A stretch of DNA of 64,000 bases, taken from assembly GCA_950295325.1 (NCBI GenBank), contig OX485806.1, positions 53,749,169-53,813,168 of the forward strand. Direction: 5' to 3'. Shown piece by piece: positions 1-11,509 of this stretch (the stretch's first letter is position 1; every line of letters begins with the position of its first letter). This DNA comes from Polytrichum commune. Taxonomy: Eukaryota; Streptophyta; Polytrichopsida; Polytrichales; Polytrichaceae. Under the pieces are notes generated by a model. The model searched no databases. It saw only the letters and a list, made by a program, of their open reading frames with translations, and had not been told where the DNA came from. The translations under genes were made by a program, and so were the position numbers.

Positions 1-1604
1 CTAAAAGCTTAGTTCAGAAGCTAGAACAAGATACTTATCATTTTCCTCTTAGAGAGATTTCCTATAGCTATCCATAGCCGTTTCCCATTTGTGATTTGGT
101 TAAGATGACAATTAGTTATGAATTTTCAAAGATGGAGTAGAAAAACTCGGTGGTCTTGTGGGTAGCGGCTGCTGAATCAGACCTGCGAGCCTAATAGAAA
201 TTTTAATTCCAAGAAGTTATATTTTTCCCAAGTAGAACTTTTGTGTAGCTTTCCAAAATGGCTTAGAACATTTGATTTGAGCATGATTTGAATTAGATAT
301 GAATTGTGGAAGATGGGACACATAGTTTGAGAACTTTTGGTTGACTGCTGCATTACAGAGGATCTGCTGGGTTCACTTCGGCTTACCTTTCTAATCACAT
401 ATTTTTATCAAATACATATTTTTAATATCTCTCGAGGGTCATATAGAACGTTTGATTTGAATAAGATTTGAATTAGATATGAATTGTTAAAGGCGAGATA
501 CATAGTGTAAGGAATGTGCTATGAATTTTTGAAGTTAGAAGGTAGATAGGTGGGTTGGAAGGGTCGGTTGAATCGACCTCACACTTCCAACCCTCATAAC
601 TTTTGCAATTCTTATCCGATTAAAGTGATTTTTAGATCATTGGAAAAATAATTAGGTGCACTAAGTATAAATATTATGCTTAGGATTAAATTACAGTGCA
701 GAATAAATACTTTATATTTTAGTTGTTAACTAAGGTACGCTTACTACCAAACTAGTTACAAAGAAGGAGGCAAGGTCGACGCTCGGGAAGTGGAACAAGG
801 AAGGAGGTAGCGGCTCGGCCTCCATCGAGCCCAAATCAACCGAGGAGAATTGAGGTAAATTTACTAACGCTAGCCTTCCATTTAGGGTTGGAGGGAGTGC
901 GGCTAAGGTACACATCTCTAAATCCACTCACCTATCTCGTAAGATCAAGTGGCTTGACCCCTTGACTGCCAAGGGAATACCCAACTCCATTGTTTTCGGG
1001 GCCCTTGGTATGTTTTGTGGTAGTAGCTTCATTTATTAGCAAGTTTCGTGTGTGGTAAGTCGGATTAATCACCGACACGACCACTCTGAATGTTGTTGGT
1101 GATAAGGTAGGGTTAATGACCCGCGAATCCACTATTATGTTGTTAGCCCCATAGATTGGGAGTAATGGCCCAATTTATGAAGATTGCGCAACAGGTTGAA
1201 CCTACAGGTCGCCCGTCACCCTGGTCCCATTGAGTTGCATTTCGTGGTCTATCCAGTGTAAACACATTTAACAATCAAAACATACAAAATAAATCGTAAA
1301 CCCTTGTTGGCAAGAGACCCGAATCGGAAACTTAACTTGGTAGAATGATACCACCCTTCGAACCATTGATGTTCGAATGGGTTTGAGATGTCACTCAACC
1401 TTCAAAGGACCTGCACGAGGCCTTAGAAGGTTCCGAGGTAAGGGGTGCACCAACCAGGTAAGGGGTGGTATGAGTCACACCCGGTTGGGTGTATCAGAAC
1501 CATCCCAATTCACAAATTAGGATTGCCTTGGTTTCAAGGCTGGTGCGTCTGCGTGTAGAATAGGTTGTAGGTTAAGGTTAGAACTAGATATGAAATTGGT
1601 TACT
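1..1604. other. unassigned AT-rich DNA with a short direct repeat
   Basis: I recognise no gene here; the open frames are short and lack domain motifs. Two diverged copies of a roughly 70-bp sequence lie at about 262-330 and 442-510, both containing GATTTGAATTAGATATGAAT, 180 bp apart. The stretch is probably old repeat sequence upstream of the gypsy remnant. Confidence 0.4.
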
Positions 1605-2750
1605 GGTGATCGGGCCACAAGGTGTTGTTCTAAAATGACTTTCGTAATGAGACATGAAATGTCGGATACACTTTGATCTCTGGCAGTAATTCCAACTTAT
1701 ACATGTCCTTGAACACTTGTTCCACAATGGAAAACGAAGCTCCAATTTTGGACATGAACTTTTGGAGTAAGGCCTTTGGGCAAGGTGAAGTTGTCCACAT
1801 TCAACAACACCTTATTGGCCCACCTCATACTCCACTTCGCGTCTTACTGCATTGATTTGCACTCCGTAGCACCTTCGGCCTTTCTCCACCAACAACTTGG
1901 TCATCTCCAAGACTTGTTTACCATCCTTGGCCAAGTCCTCACCATCTTGGTTGAACTCTAGTGCTAAATGTGCCCCCTCGAGAGCTAGGTTAATAGGTTG
2001 GAGCGCATCCACTCCATAAGCCACCACGAAAGACCACCCCTTGGTAGCCAAGTGCGTGGCTACATTGCAATTACACTCCGCTCGACCCACATAGTCCGCC
2101 CAATCTCCTTGGTCCGCCCCCACCAAGTTCCTCAAGTATTGCTTCAAGACTCCATTCACATGCTCCACTTTCCCATTCATTTGGGAATGCAAGGCCGTGC
2201 TAAACCTTAGTTTCATTCCGACCTCCTTAGAGAAATGCATTGAAAATGCACTTGTGAACTTTGGATCTTGATCCCACACAATCACTCTTGGCAACCCGTG
2301 GTGCCTCAACCATCCTTTGAGAAAAGGCTATGCGGTCTCCAACGCGGTGGCGGTTCCCACAATCGGCACCATGTGTGCCAACTTGGCAAACCGCTCTACC
2401 ATCAACAAGATGGCATCATACCCATGTGACTCCGGCAAACTTGTGATCAAGTCCATGCACATACTATGCCATGGTGCCGACGGGATAGGCAACGGTTGCA
2501 AGAAACCGCCTTGCTTTTGGTAAGAGGCTCGGTTCACTTGGCACTTTAATTCAAGCCTTCACAAAGTGGGCTATATCTTCCTTTTATGCACCGCCAATGG
2601 TAACTCCATGACACCATTCTATGGTGGTTTTTTCTTTCTCCTCTATGGCCGACAATAGGACTATCACATTCTTCCTTCAAAACCGATAGCCTCAACTTGC
2701 CTTGAGGCACATACACCCAACTTTGCTTACACTTGAACAATCCGTCCACC
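1605..2750 (-). pseudogene. Ty3/gypsy family B integrase remnant
   Basis: This is the 3' part of a gypsy pol gene read on the minus strand. From 2750 down there are pieces of the integrase zinc-binding region, then the catalytic core with the motif MDLITSLPESHGYDAILLMV at about 2450, then HHGLPRVIVWDQDPKF at about 2300 (the second catalytic Asp region), and a tail towards the chromodomain side near 1812. Frame changes at about 2320 and 2540 and many short frames show it is dead. The same sequence is found at 51.7-52.9 kb, where it continues into RNase H. Homology to that copy stops abruptly at about 2750, where the 139-bp tandem repeat begins. Confidence 0.85.
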
Positions 2751-2754
2751 CACA

Positions 2755-3122
2755 GAAAGAACCTCTCGGTTCCGAGAGGGTGAAAACCTAGCCCCCAAAC
2801 AAACCAGTTGAACCTAACAACTAACAAGTGGAACTTATACACACACACAAGTTAAGAACGTTATTGTGCATAATCTGGTCCTATAGTACTACATGAAGAC
2901 TTTCTCGGTTCCGAGAGGGTGAAAATCTAGACCGCAAACAAAGTAGTTGAATCTAAAGACCAACTAGTTGCACCGATCCACACATACAAGCTAACCACCT
3001 TAATGTGCAAAATATGGTCCTATATCACTACAGAAAGGCCCTCTCGGTTCCGAGAGGATGAAATTCTAGCCCCAAAACAAAACAATTGAACCTAAGAACA
3101 AACTAGTTGGAACTATCCACAC
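2755..3122. repeat. 139-bp tandem repeat array, left part
   Basis: About 2.7 diverged units, each with a palindrome CCTCTCGGTTCCGAGAGG followed by a spacer containing AACCTAACAACTAACTAGT-like sequence. Palindromes start near 2763, 2901 and 3041. The array breaks at CACAC (3118-3122), where a 2.37-kb insertion begins, and resumes in phase at 5491. Confidence 0.9.
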
Positions 3123-5490
3123 TGGTGAGCTCACATTTCCCCCCAAGTTGGAGGAGAGCCGGAAGGCAAGAGGCCAAGGTGCGCGAGAGAGGAAGCCAGG
3201 GCACGAGCAAGGGAAGGCCGATGGTGAAGGAGCGGCCGGCGGTGTGAACAGAGCCCTGGGATCTTAGAGGAACGCACCGGGAACGTAGGAGGATGCACAG
3301 GAACGGGAACCGAGAGCCGAGGCACCTGGGAACGCACAGGAGCGACTTTGGGAGCGGCATCGACCCAAGGGAACGTACGCGGTAGAAGGGAAGACGGCTA
3401 CTGAAATGGAAACAGGGGTTAGGCTGAGAATTGAAAGGGTGGCCCTCCCCTATTTATAGGGCACATGGCCGAATTCAAGGATGAATGTAATGGGCAAATG
3501 AATAATTACCTAATTAGATACCAAGGGGTATGTAGCTAGGAAAGACATTTTAATTAAGATAGATTTATAAAAATAGACTTACGGCCTTTAATTCAGACTA
3601 TATTTAGATACCGTACTAAATTTAGCCGAACTAACATTTACAAAAATCCTAGGAAAACATAGATATGTGAAACTATATAAGGAGGCCACTTGAGGGCCCT
3701 AATACACTTCATTCGCATAAGAAGACTTTACATGAGTGTCCGAGCTCCCGAGTCTTGAGTTCGTCATTAGATAGACAATCGGCACCCGCGGTGCAATAGG
3801 TCGAGTCTAGGGATCGCCTTTAGATAGACAATCGGCACTCGCAGTGCAATAGGTCGAGTCTAGGGATCGCCTTTAGATAAGACAATCGGCACCCGCGGTG
3901 CAATAAGTTTGAGTCTAGTGATCGCTATTAGATAGAAATCGGCACCCGCGGTGCATTAAGTTTGTGTCTAGGGATCGTATTCGGCAACCTCGGTGCGGTA
4001 AGCAAGGATGCGGCAATCAAAGAGCAACATACTTACATAGGCTTAGGCAATTACCGAATTGTAAGATGGGCAAAGTTTTGGAAAAGAAATGACCCGAGAA
4101 CATGCACACGGTCCATTGGCCAAGCACCATATAAAGGAACTCCGATATATATACTTTGTGAATTCATATGAGGAGAAGTAAACCGCGTGCGACACACTTG
4201 AGGTTATTTCATAAGCAACTTGGATTACGCATGCAAGACGGTAAAAGTCAGCCACACTTGGCAAGAGGTTGAGGCAAGAGAATCTAAGCACCGTAAAACA
4301 AACCACCTAGGTAGTGCTCATTGATGAAAGGGGTAATGATGCCCCAAGCCGAAGCTTGACACCTTAGCATAAGTTTACATCATTACTTTTCACGCCAATG
4401 GATTTGAGGCCCCGAGATTAGTCGCTTGAGAGGACTTGATAAAACTAATCGAATCATAAAGCAAACAAAGGATTGGAACCAAAGGTGGCTGAGATGTGGC
4501 CTCGTCATCAAAATCCCCTACCTTAGCACTTAGGGATTTTGGCGGCCTAAGAGAATATTTTGGGGATTTAGCCGGCCTTAGTCAAATATTTGGAATCTTC
4601 TAAGGAATAGCAATTATGTGCTAAGCCTTAGAAATTTGGCTCGAGAGCATACACTTGTAAATTACAGAATGTAAAAGGGATTTTTAATTATGCCAAAGTA
4701 TCTTCCACGCGCTAGGTTGTCTTGACTTAGCGAGGGAGTATGCTACCTTATGAAGGTATTTAGGCAACGTGTTTGAAGACTTGAACGGAATAGAGATTAT
4801 GGCATTGGAATCTAAAGGAATGAATAAGTATTCTATATAGGATTATAAATCGATAGGATCTAAATTCAAAACATGAAAGATATTGTGGGTAGGAGAATTT
4901 AGATGGTTTCAAATGACGAGAGTTATGAACTTGAAATATGTTTTAGATGAATTCAACCATGAAAGATATTGTATGAGGATGTTTCTCTCGGGGAAACACT
5001 TAACCTTGACATTACACGTTTGAGAAACATTAACTTAAGATCTAAGGTACCTATCCATTTAAGAGATTATTTAAAAGGAACTACATACTGAGAGATATTG
5101 TACAAGTGTTCTCATTAAGGGCACTTTCGGGGAACATAAACTTGACAACTTGGACACTTTATCCCTAGGGATTTATAAAAGGGTCTTGAACACAATATTC
5201 TTGATTAAGAAAAGTATTGTGTTACTAAATCTATTTAAAGGTTTAGGAACACCAAACCTTGACATTAGATTCAGGGAAACATAAACTTGTAATCTTAGAC
5301 CAACTACTCTTAGAGAGTTTATAAGGATATTGGAACTGCATGTTACGGAATTGAGGTACAGAAGAATGCAAACACCTTCACGAGACTTAGAGAAGAGAAG
5401 ATCTAATTTTGGTGGGAGTAACTTCCATGTAAACCGGTTCAACAACGGGTTACACCGTCTGAGGCTGGATGGTTGAAGGTGGCCTCCACA
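3123..5490 (-). mobile_element. solo LTR (2.37 kb) inside the tandem array
   Basis: The segment starts TGGTGAGCTC, ends GGCCTCCACA (TG...CA) and is flanked by a perfect 5-bp duplication CACAC (3118-3122 and 5491-5495). Removing it plus one CACAC restores the repeat unit, which reads ...TATCCACACATACAAGC. It holds no pol motifs, so I read it as a solo LTR. Strand is uncertain. A palindromic TATA-like sequence CCCTATTTATAGGG at about 3452 would fit minus-strand transcription with about 300 bp of R-U5, but a TATATAAGG at about 3672 on the plus strand is also possible. Confidence 0.75.
3770..3990. repeat. 53-55 bp tandem subrepeats inside the solo LTR
   Basis: Four or more copies of a unit containing ATCGGCACCCGCGGTGCAAT, beginning near 3779, 3832, 3887 and 3939. 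Such subrepeats are common in the U3 part of plant LTRs and may hold promoter elements; that role is inference. Confidence 0.8.
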
Positions 5491-6868
5491 CACACATACA
5501 AGCTAACAACCTTATTGTCCAAAATCTGGTCCTATAGTACTACACGAAGACCCTCCCGGTTCCGAGAGGGTGAAAATCTAGACCACAAACAAACTAGTTG
5601 AACCTAACAACCAACTAGTTACACCGATCCACACATACAAGCTAACCACCTTAATAGGCAAAATCTGGTCCTATATCACTACACCAAGACCCTCTCGGTT
5701 CCGAGAGGGTGACAATCTAGTCCCCAAACAAACCATTTGAACCTAACAACTAACTAGTGGAACCTATACACACATACAAGCTAACAACGTTATTGTGCAG
5801 AATCTGATTCTATATTACTACACGAAGATCCTCTCGGAACCGAGAGGGTGTAATTCTAGACCACAAACAAAGTAGTTGAACATAAAGACCAACTACTTGA
5901 ACCTATACACACATACAAGCTAACAACCTTATTGTACAGAATGTGATCCTATATTACTACACCAAGACCCTCTCGGTTCCGAGACGGTGAAATTCTAGCC
6001 CCAAAACAAACCAGTTGAACCTAAAAACAAACTAGTTGGAACTATCCACACATACAAGCTAACAACCTTATGGTCCAAAATTTGGTCCTATAGTACTACA
6101 CGAAGACCCTCTCGGTTCCGAGAGGGTGAAAATCTAGCCCCCAAACAAACCATTTGAACCTAACAACTAACTAGTGGAACTTGTACACACACACAAGCTA
6201 ACAACGTTATTGTGCAGAATCTGATCATATATTACTACATAAAGAGCATCTCGGTTCCGAGAGGGTAAAATTCTGGACCAAAAACAAACCAGTTGAACCT
6301 AACGACCAACTAGTTCCACCTATCCACACATACAAGCTAACAACCTTAATGTGCAAAATATGGTGCTTCATTACTACAGCAAGAGCATCTCAGTTCCGAG
6401 AGGGTAAAATTTTGGACCAAAAACAAACCAGTTGAACCTAACGACCAACTAGTGGAACCCATACACATACAAGCTAACAACCTTGATATGCAAAATCTAG
6501 TCCTATATTACTACACCAAGACCCTCTCGGTTCCGAGAGGGTAAAATTCTAGATAAAAAACAAACCAGTTGAACCTAACGACCAAGTAGTTCCACCTATC
6601 CATACATACAAGCTAACAACCTTAATGTGCAAAATCTAGTCCCATATTTCTATCCTAAGACCCTCTCGGTTCCGAGAGGGTGAAATTCTAGACCACAAAC
6701 AAACGAGTTGAGCCTCACAACTAACTAGTGGAACCTATACACCCATACAAGGTAACAACCTTGTTGTGCAGAAGTTGGTCCTCTATTTCCATCCTAAGAT
6801 CCTTTCGGTTCCGAGAGGATGAAATTCTAGCCCCAAAATAAACCAGTTGAACATAAGAACAAATTAGT
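5491..6868. repeat. 139-bp tandem repeat array, right part
   Basis: About ten diverged units. Palindromes start near 5551, 5691, 5831, 5971, 6109, 6249, 6389, 6522, 6661 and 6801. Each unit has a CTCTCGG-TT-CCGAGAG hairpin core and a conserved spacer with AACAAACCAGTTGAACCTAA and CATACAAGCTAACAACCTTA. At 5831 the centre reads AA instead of TT, so the unit keeps its symmetry. The array ends at 6868 exactly where gypsy pol homology starts. Confidence 0.92.
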
Positions 6869-9800
6869 TAGTTAGTACATGTTGATGGAACTCAGGATGA
6901 GGAGGCTATTGTGGAAGCCGCGAGGTTGGAGGAACCTCTGCACTTCAAAACTACGTCGACGGGCATAATGGTCGGACAAGATGTCAAAGATTATCGTAAG
7001 GTTCCTCCGGATTGGTATAAGAACAAGGATGAGCAAACTCATGTGTTGGAAGCGGATTGGAAGTATGTGGATGTGACAACAAGGAATGGAAAGGTTAGGC
7101 AAATGAAGATGGGGTCTAAGTTGGAGGAGAAAGAAATCAAGGAATATAGCGAGTTGGTGGATGAGTTTAGTGACACCTTTGCTTGGTCGTATGATGAGCT
7201 TAAGGGGATCCCTAGAGAGATGGTGGAGCATCGCATTCATTTGATTCCGGGTGTTAGGCCAATTAGACAAAAGGAGAGAAAGACAAACCCACAATTACAA
7301 TTGTTGGTTAAGGCGGAATTAGAGATATTGTTGAAGGCTGGGTTTATTAAGCCAGTGGAGATTATGGATTGGGTCTCTCCAATGGTTTTGGTGAAGAAAA
7401 AGAATGGGAAGTTGAGGATGTGTGTCAACTATCGAAAGTTGAATGCAAGTACACAAAATGATCATTTTCCGTTACTATTAATCACACTATTGTTAGAGGA
7501 GGTAGGTGGTCATGCAATATACACGTTCATGAATGGGTATGCGGGCTACAATCAAATTTCCATCGCTCTTCAAGACATTCATAAGACGGCCTTCACCACT
7601 CCTTGGGGCACCTTGGTTAGGGTCGTCATGCCTTTTGGTTTGTGTAATGCGCCAGCTACATTCCAAAGGTTGGTCATGTACATCTTTACCGACTTGTTGT
7701 ACAAATCTATGACGGTGTTCGTAGATAATTTTAGCACCCAGTCTCGTGCTAGTTCACATTTAGAGTGTATTAGAGAGGCTTTGATTAGGTGTAGGTAGAT
7801 GCAACTCGCGTTGAATCCGGACAAGACATTCTTGGGTGTTCAAAAAAGAGTATTATTGGGTTATGTTATGAATGAGAAGGGAAGAAAGCCTGACCCCGAG
7901 AAGATAGCTGTAATAAATGGATTGTCACTCCCATAAATGCTAGAAAAATAGCCAAGTTGTTAGGACATGTGGGTTGGTATAGGGAGTTGATTCCAAATTA
8001 CTCCAAGATAGCCATTCTCATTACTCAGTTGCTTAGGAAGGATTTTAGGTTTGAATGGACAGAGGCTTGCGAAAGGGCATTTGAGGAATTGAGGGATAAA
8101 TTGAGCACCTATCCGGTGTTAGTGCCACCGGACTGGGAAAAACCTTTTCATGTGTTTTATGATGCTAGCTCAGTAGCCGTAGGTAGTGCTTTATGTCAAG
8201 CGATGGGGAAAAAGAAGAAGGATCAACCAGTGGCGTATGCAAGCCAGCAATTGACACCAGCAGAGATAAACTATTCTACTACGGAGAAGGAGTGTTTGGC
8301 TATGGTCTTCTAATTCAAGAAATTTTTCCATTACCTTATATGTAATCTGGTAGTTTTCTTTGTCGATCACATGGCGATGAAGTTTCTGGTCAACAAGGCG
8401 GAGTTGAGTGGTAGGTTGGCTAGATGGGTCCTACTATTGGAGGAGTTCGATTAGACCGTTGAGTTTAAACCTGGGCGTATGCACCTGCAAGCTGACCATT
8501 TGTCAAGGTTGTCTAATGAGGCGGGAGACAGTCTTGTGGACGATAGTTTGAAGGACGACAATCTCTTTTTGGTGACAACTAGGGCGGATTGGTACTTAGG
8601 CATCGTAGAGTCTTCAGGACCCAACAGTTGACTGGGGATCGGACAAAGGAGGAAAGGAAAAAATTAGAGTTAATAGTCCGCATTATACATTGATAGGACA
8701 TAGACTATTTCGGAGAGGAATGGATGGGATTTTACGGCGATGTGTGTCAAAAATCGAGGCCCCCTTGATATTGGTAAGATAGTGCATTTCTCAGGATTGC
8801 TCACTGGACAAAAGGTACTTAGAGCAGGTTACTTTTGGCCAGATTTGTTCAAGGATGCTAAAGAATATGTCAGGAAATGTGATGCTTACCAGAAGTATGC
8901 AAAGAATGATCTCCGCATGAAGATACGTCTTCATGTGTCCTTACCTCTAGTCCCCTTTGAGAAGTGGAGAATCGATTATGTTGGTGAGGTTCACCCTCAT
9001 TCTTCCAAGGGTATGGCTTACATTATAGTTACAACTGAATACTTGACTAAGTGGGCGGAAGCCAAGGCTGTGAAGATGAACACAGCCGCTAATGCCGCCA
9101 CATTCATGTATGAGAACATCATCTCGAGGTTCGGTTGCCCCAAGATTCTGGTTAGCGATAAGGGCATCCATTTTTTGAACGAGATGTTTCAAGAGTTGAC
9201 AGCTAGATTTAAAATAGACCATAGGAAAACAACTTTTTATCATCCGCAGACCAATGGTCAAACGGAGCGTGTTAACGGGATCTTAGTCAGCATCCTTCGA
9301 AAAATCGTACAGGATTCGAAGAGGGATTGGAACGTCAAGTTAATAGCGGCATTATGGACGTATCGTGCAACCTTCAAGGTAACAACACAAGCAACGCCAT
9401 TCTCTTTAGTTTATGGGTTGGAAGCTACATTGCCCATCAAATTTGAGGTGGAATCCCTACGAGTGGCTGTGCAGACACGTCTCACGGATAGTTAGTCATT
9501 GAGGAATAGACTAACAACATTGGAGGAGCTTGACGAGAGGAGAAGGATGAGTGCTCAACACATCGAGGCCATCCAAAGGCAAAGGAAGATCACCTTCGAC
9601 AAATGACACAAGAAGAGGGCACTGATGCCAGGTATGATGGTAATGATTCAGGATGCTAGGAAGCTTGACTTCCTGGGTAAGTTTGATGCAGTTTGGTTGG
9701 GGCCTTATCTTGTTCGAGAAGCCTTCCCAAACAATTCATTGCAATTGGAAACATTAAATGGGCAGAGCTTCCCGACACGCACGGCGGGGAGTCGGTGCAA

Positions 9801-9877
9801 GGAGTATTGAGCTTGAGTTTACAACTTGCCTACAGAGCAAGAGTCCTTGGGATTCATCCCCCGATGGTCGCCAATTA
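6869..9877 (+). pseudogene. Ty3/gypsy family C-type pol (RT-RNase H-integrase), decayed
   Basis: The polyprotein remnant starts in the protease-RT linker (homologous to about 60040 on the minus strand). Reverse transcriptase lies at about 7370-7800, with WVSPMVLVKKKNGKLRMCVN, FGLCNAPATF and a catalytic box VFVDNF in place of VFVDDF. RNase H follows at about 7957-8520 with FHVFYDASSVAVGSALCQ. Integrase lies at about 8780-9480, with IDYVGE, LVSDKG and TNGQTERVNG giving the D,D,E triad. Stops occur at 7797, 8312, 8453 and 9493, with frame changes near 7930 and 8640. The Asp-to-Asn change in the RT box alone should abolish polymerase activity. No gag or 5' LTR is left; the 5' end is cut by the tandem array. 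Confidence 0.93.
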
Positions 9878-10887
9878 TATGAGCCCAAAAACAGTGCCCA
9901 CATGTGGCCTTAACCTCAAGGGAGTGTTAGTACTTAGATTTTAATGTCGTGCAATCCTTCAAAAAGATAAAAAAAAGTGAGACTCTGGTGTTAGGACCTA
10001 GACTGGCTTAAGTATTGGAAAATGATTCATTAGGATTTATGTTTAGGAAGTGGGATGGTGGAGGTTAACTATGGGGATGAGTTACTTTGTGTGGGTGTTG
10101 GGATTAAATAAGGGTTAAGGCTTAGGCCAGTTTTAATGTTCGTTTTGGACTTTGAGGTTGGTGGAATACAAAGGAAGGGGTTTTTGATAAGGGGGGGAGA
10201 GGGCCTCCCTCTTCGAAAGCCGATCAGGTGCTTAAACCTCGGATCAAAGGAGGGGGGTGTGTGGTTTTACAACGAGGAAGGGAGTTCTCTGAGCTACGGC
10301 CAGGAGGATTCATACGAAATGTGAGGAATGCGGCCAAGAGGATTCAGATTCAAGGTGAAGGGAACTTTCTGAGCTGCGGCCAGGGGGATTCAACAGCCAC
10401 ATCAGTTAGTGAGCAACAACTACCGAAGGATTACAATGCCAGCTGACGGGCGTTGACGGGCAGTCTTTCAAGGTGGACAGCGTAGTTTACCGGCTGGGGT
10501 ACCGAACCCATAATTAGTTGATGGGTCCTGGCCGAGACTGATAGGGGGTTCCATTAGGCAGATTCCATCAATGTGGTGATAGGAGGGAGTTAAACTAGGA
10601 ATTAGGGAGGGAGTAGTGAAGAATGAGCCGCAATGTGTAAGGCTTACTCCTAGAATTTGAAGGATAATGTAGGAGTGTGAGCTTTGAATGTAAGAAGGGT
10701 GGAAATAAGGAAAACAAATACACCTATTAATTCTTGTGGCCCCACTTTAAGACAAACTAGTGTGTTGAATGTGACATAAAAAGGGGTATGATCAAAGCTA
10801 GGAGAGTAGTAGGTATTAGGTGTTACATGTGGGTTACAAGCCTTCACCCGGACTCAAACGCATAAGGGTGGAGGTTTGGGCCTCACA
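9878..10887 (+). mobile_element. 3' LTR of the family C-type gypsy element (about 1.01 kb)
   Basis: It begins TATGAGCCCAAAAACAG (the canonical start in the other copy is TGTGAGCCCAAA) and ends GGTTTGGGCCTCACA. The last 40 bp match the reverse complement of the family C LTR at 55644. The flank right after it (CCTATCTACCCTCAACGTCC) continues the family B gag seen at about 54640, so this element inserted into a family B element. The upstream TSD is lost with the 5' half. Confidence 0.8.
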
Positions 10888-11490
10888 CCTATCTACCCTC
10901 AACGTCCATTGTTGTAAAGCACCGCCGAATTTCTTATTGGGGTCATCGACTTTAATGCTCGTGGCAATTTTGATGATCCCCGCCACAACCTCAATAAACT
11001 TTTGGAAATTTGACTTGGTATTCACCACGCGCTTTTGAAAGGCCACCTAAAATGATGCATTTCTTAGAAAACTCGTTCATCTAAGATGTACAATTCATTT
11101 GGATGTGAAATTCGCGCATATACGCCTTAAGACGCCCGGACGCCTCATTTCCATCAAATTCATTCCAACATCAATACCTTCCAAGTATTTCAAATTAGAA
11201 TTTCAATCCAACATTAATGCCCTCCAAGGTTTTGGGTGCATTCGGTATTCTAGGCCCGAAATGTTTTTTGAGGTGTACGGCAGCCCTTTCAAAGGACTCC
11301 ACCATTTTCCTTACCGAATCCACCATCATGCCCACCATTGTCATTAGAACCAATGGTACGGTCAAATTCCATTTACACATGATCTTTGTTCCAATTTGAG
11401 CCTCACAAGCTTTTGGAAACCCCGGGTCACCATCATAACCCGCTTATTTGATAGCCATGCTTCCCTCAAAGTGCTAGCTCAAAAATTGGA
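10888..11490 (-). pseudogene. Ty3/gypsy family B gag-region fragment
   Basis: On the minus strand this matches the gag-side region at 54.64-55.19 kb: shared stretches include NDPNKKFGGALQQWTLR-like sequence near 10910-10960 and LVLMTMVGMMVDSVRKMVES near 11300-11350. It is broken into short frames. It lies directly between the primer-binding site (11491-11509) and the inserted family C LTR, which is where gag belongs, so the gag call rests on position plus the second copy. Confidence 0.65.
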
Positions 11491-11509
11491 ACCCTACTCG
11501 GATACCAAC
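11491..11509 (-). other. primer-binding site of family B element
   Basis: On the minus strand the LTR end GGGTTGCGACA is followed by GTTGGTATCCGAGTAGGG. TGGTATC plus GAG resembles the initiator tRNA-Met site TGGTATCAGAGC used by many plant LTR elements. This fixes the flanking repeat as the 5' LTR of a minus-strand element. Confidence 0.65.
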
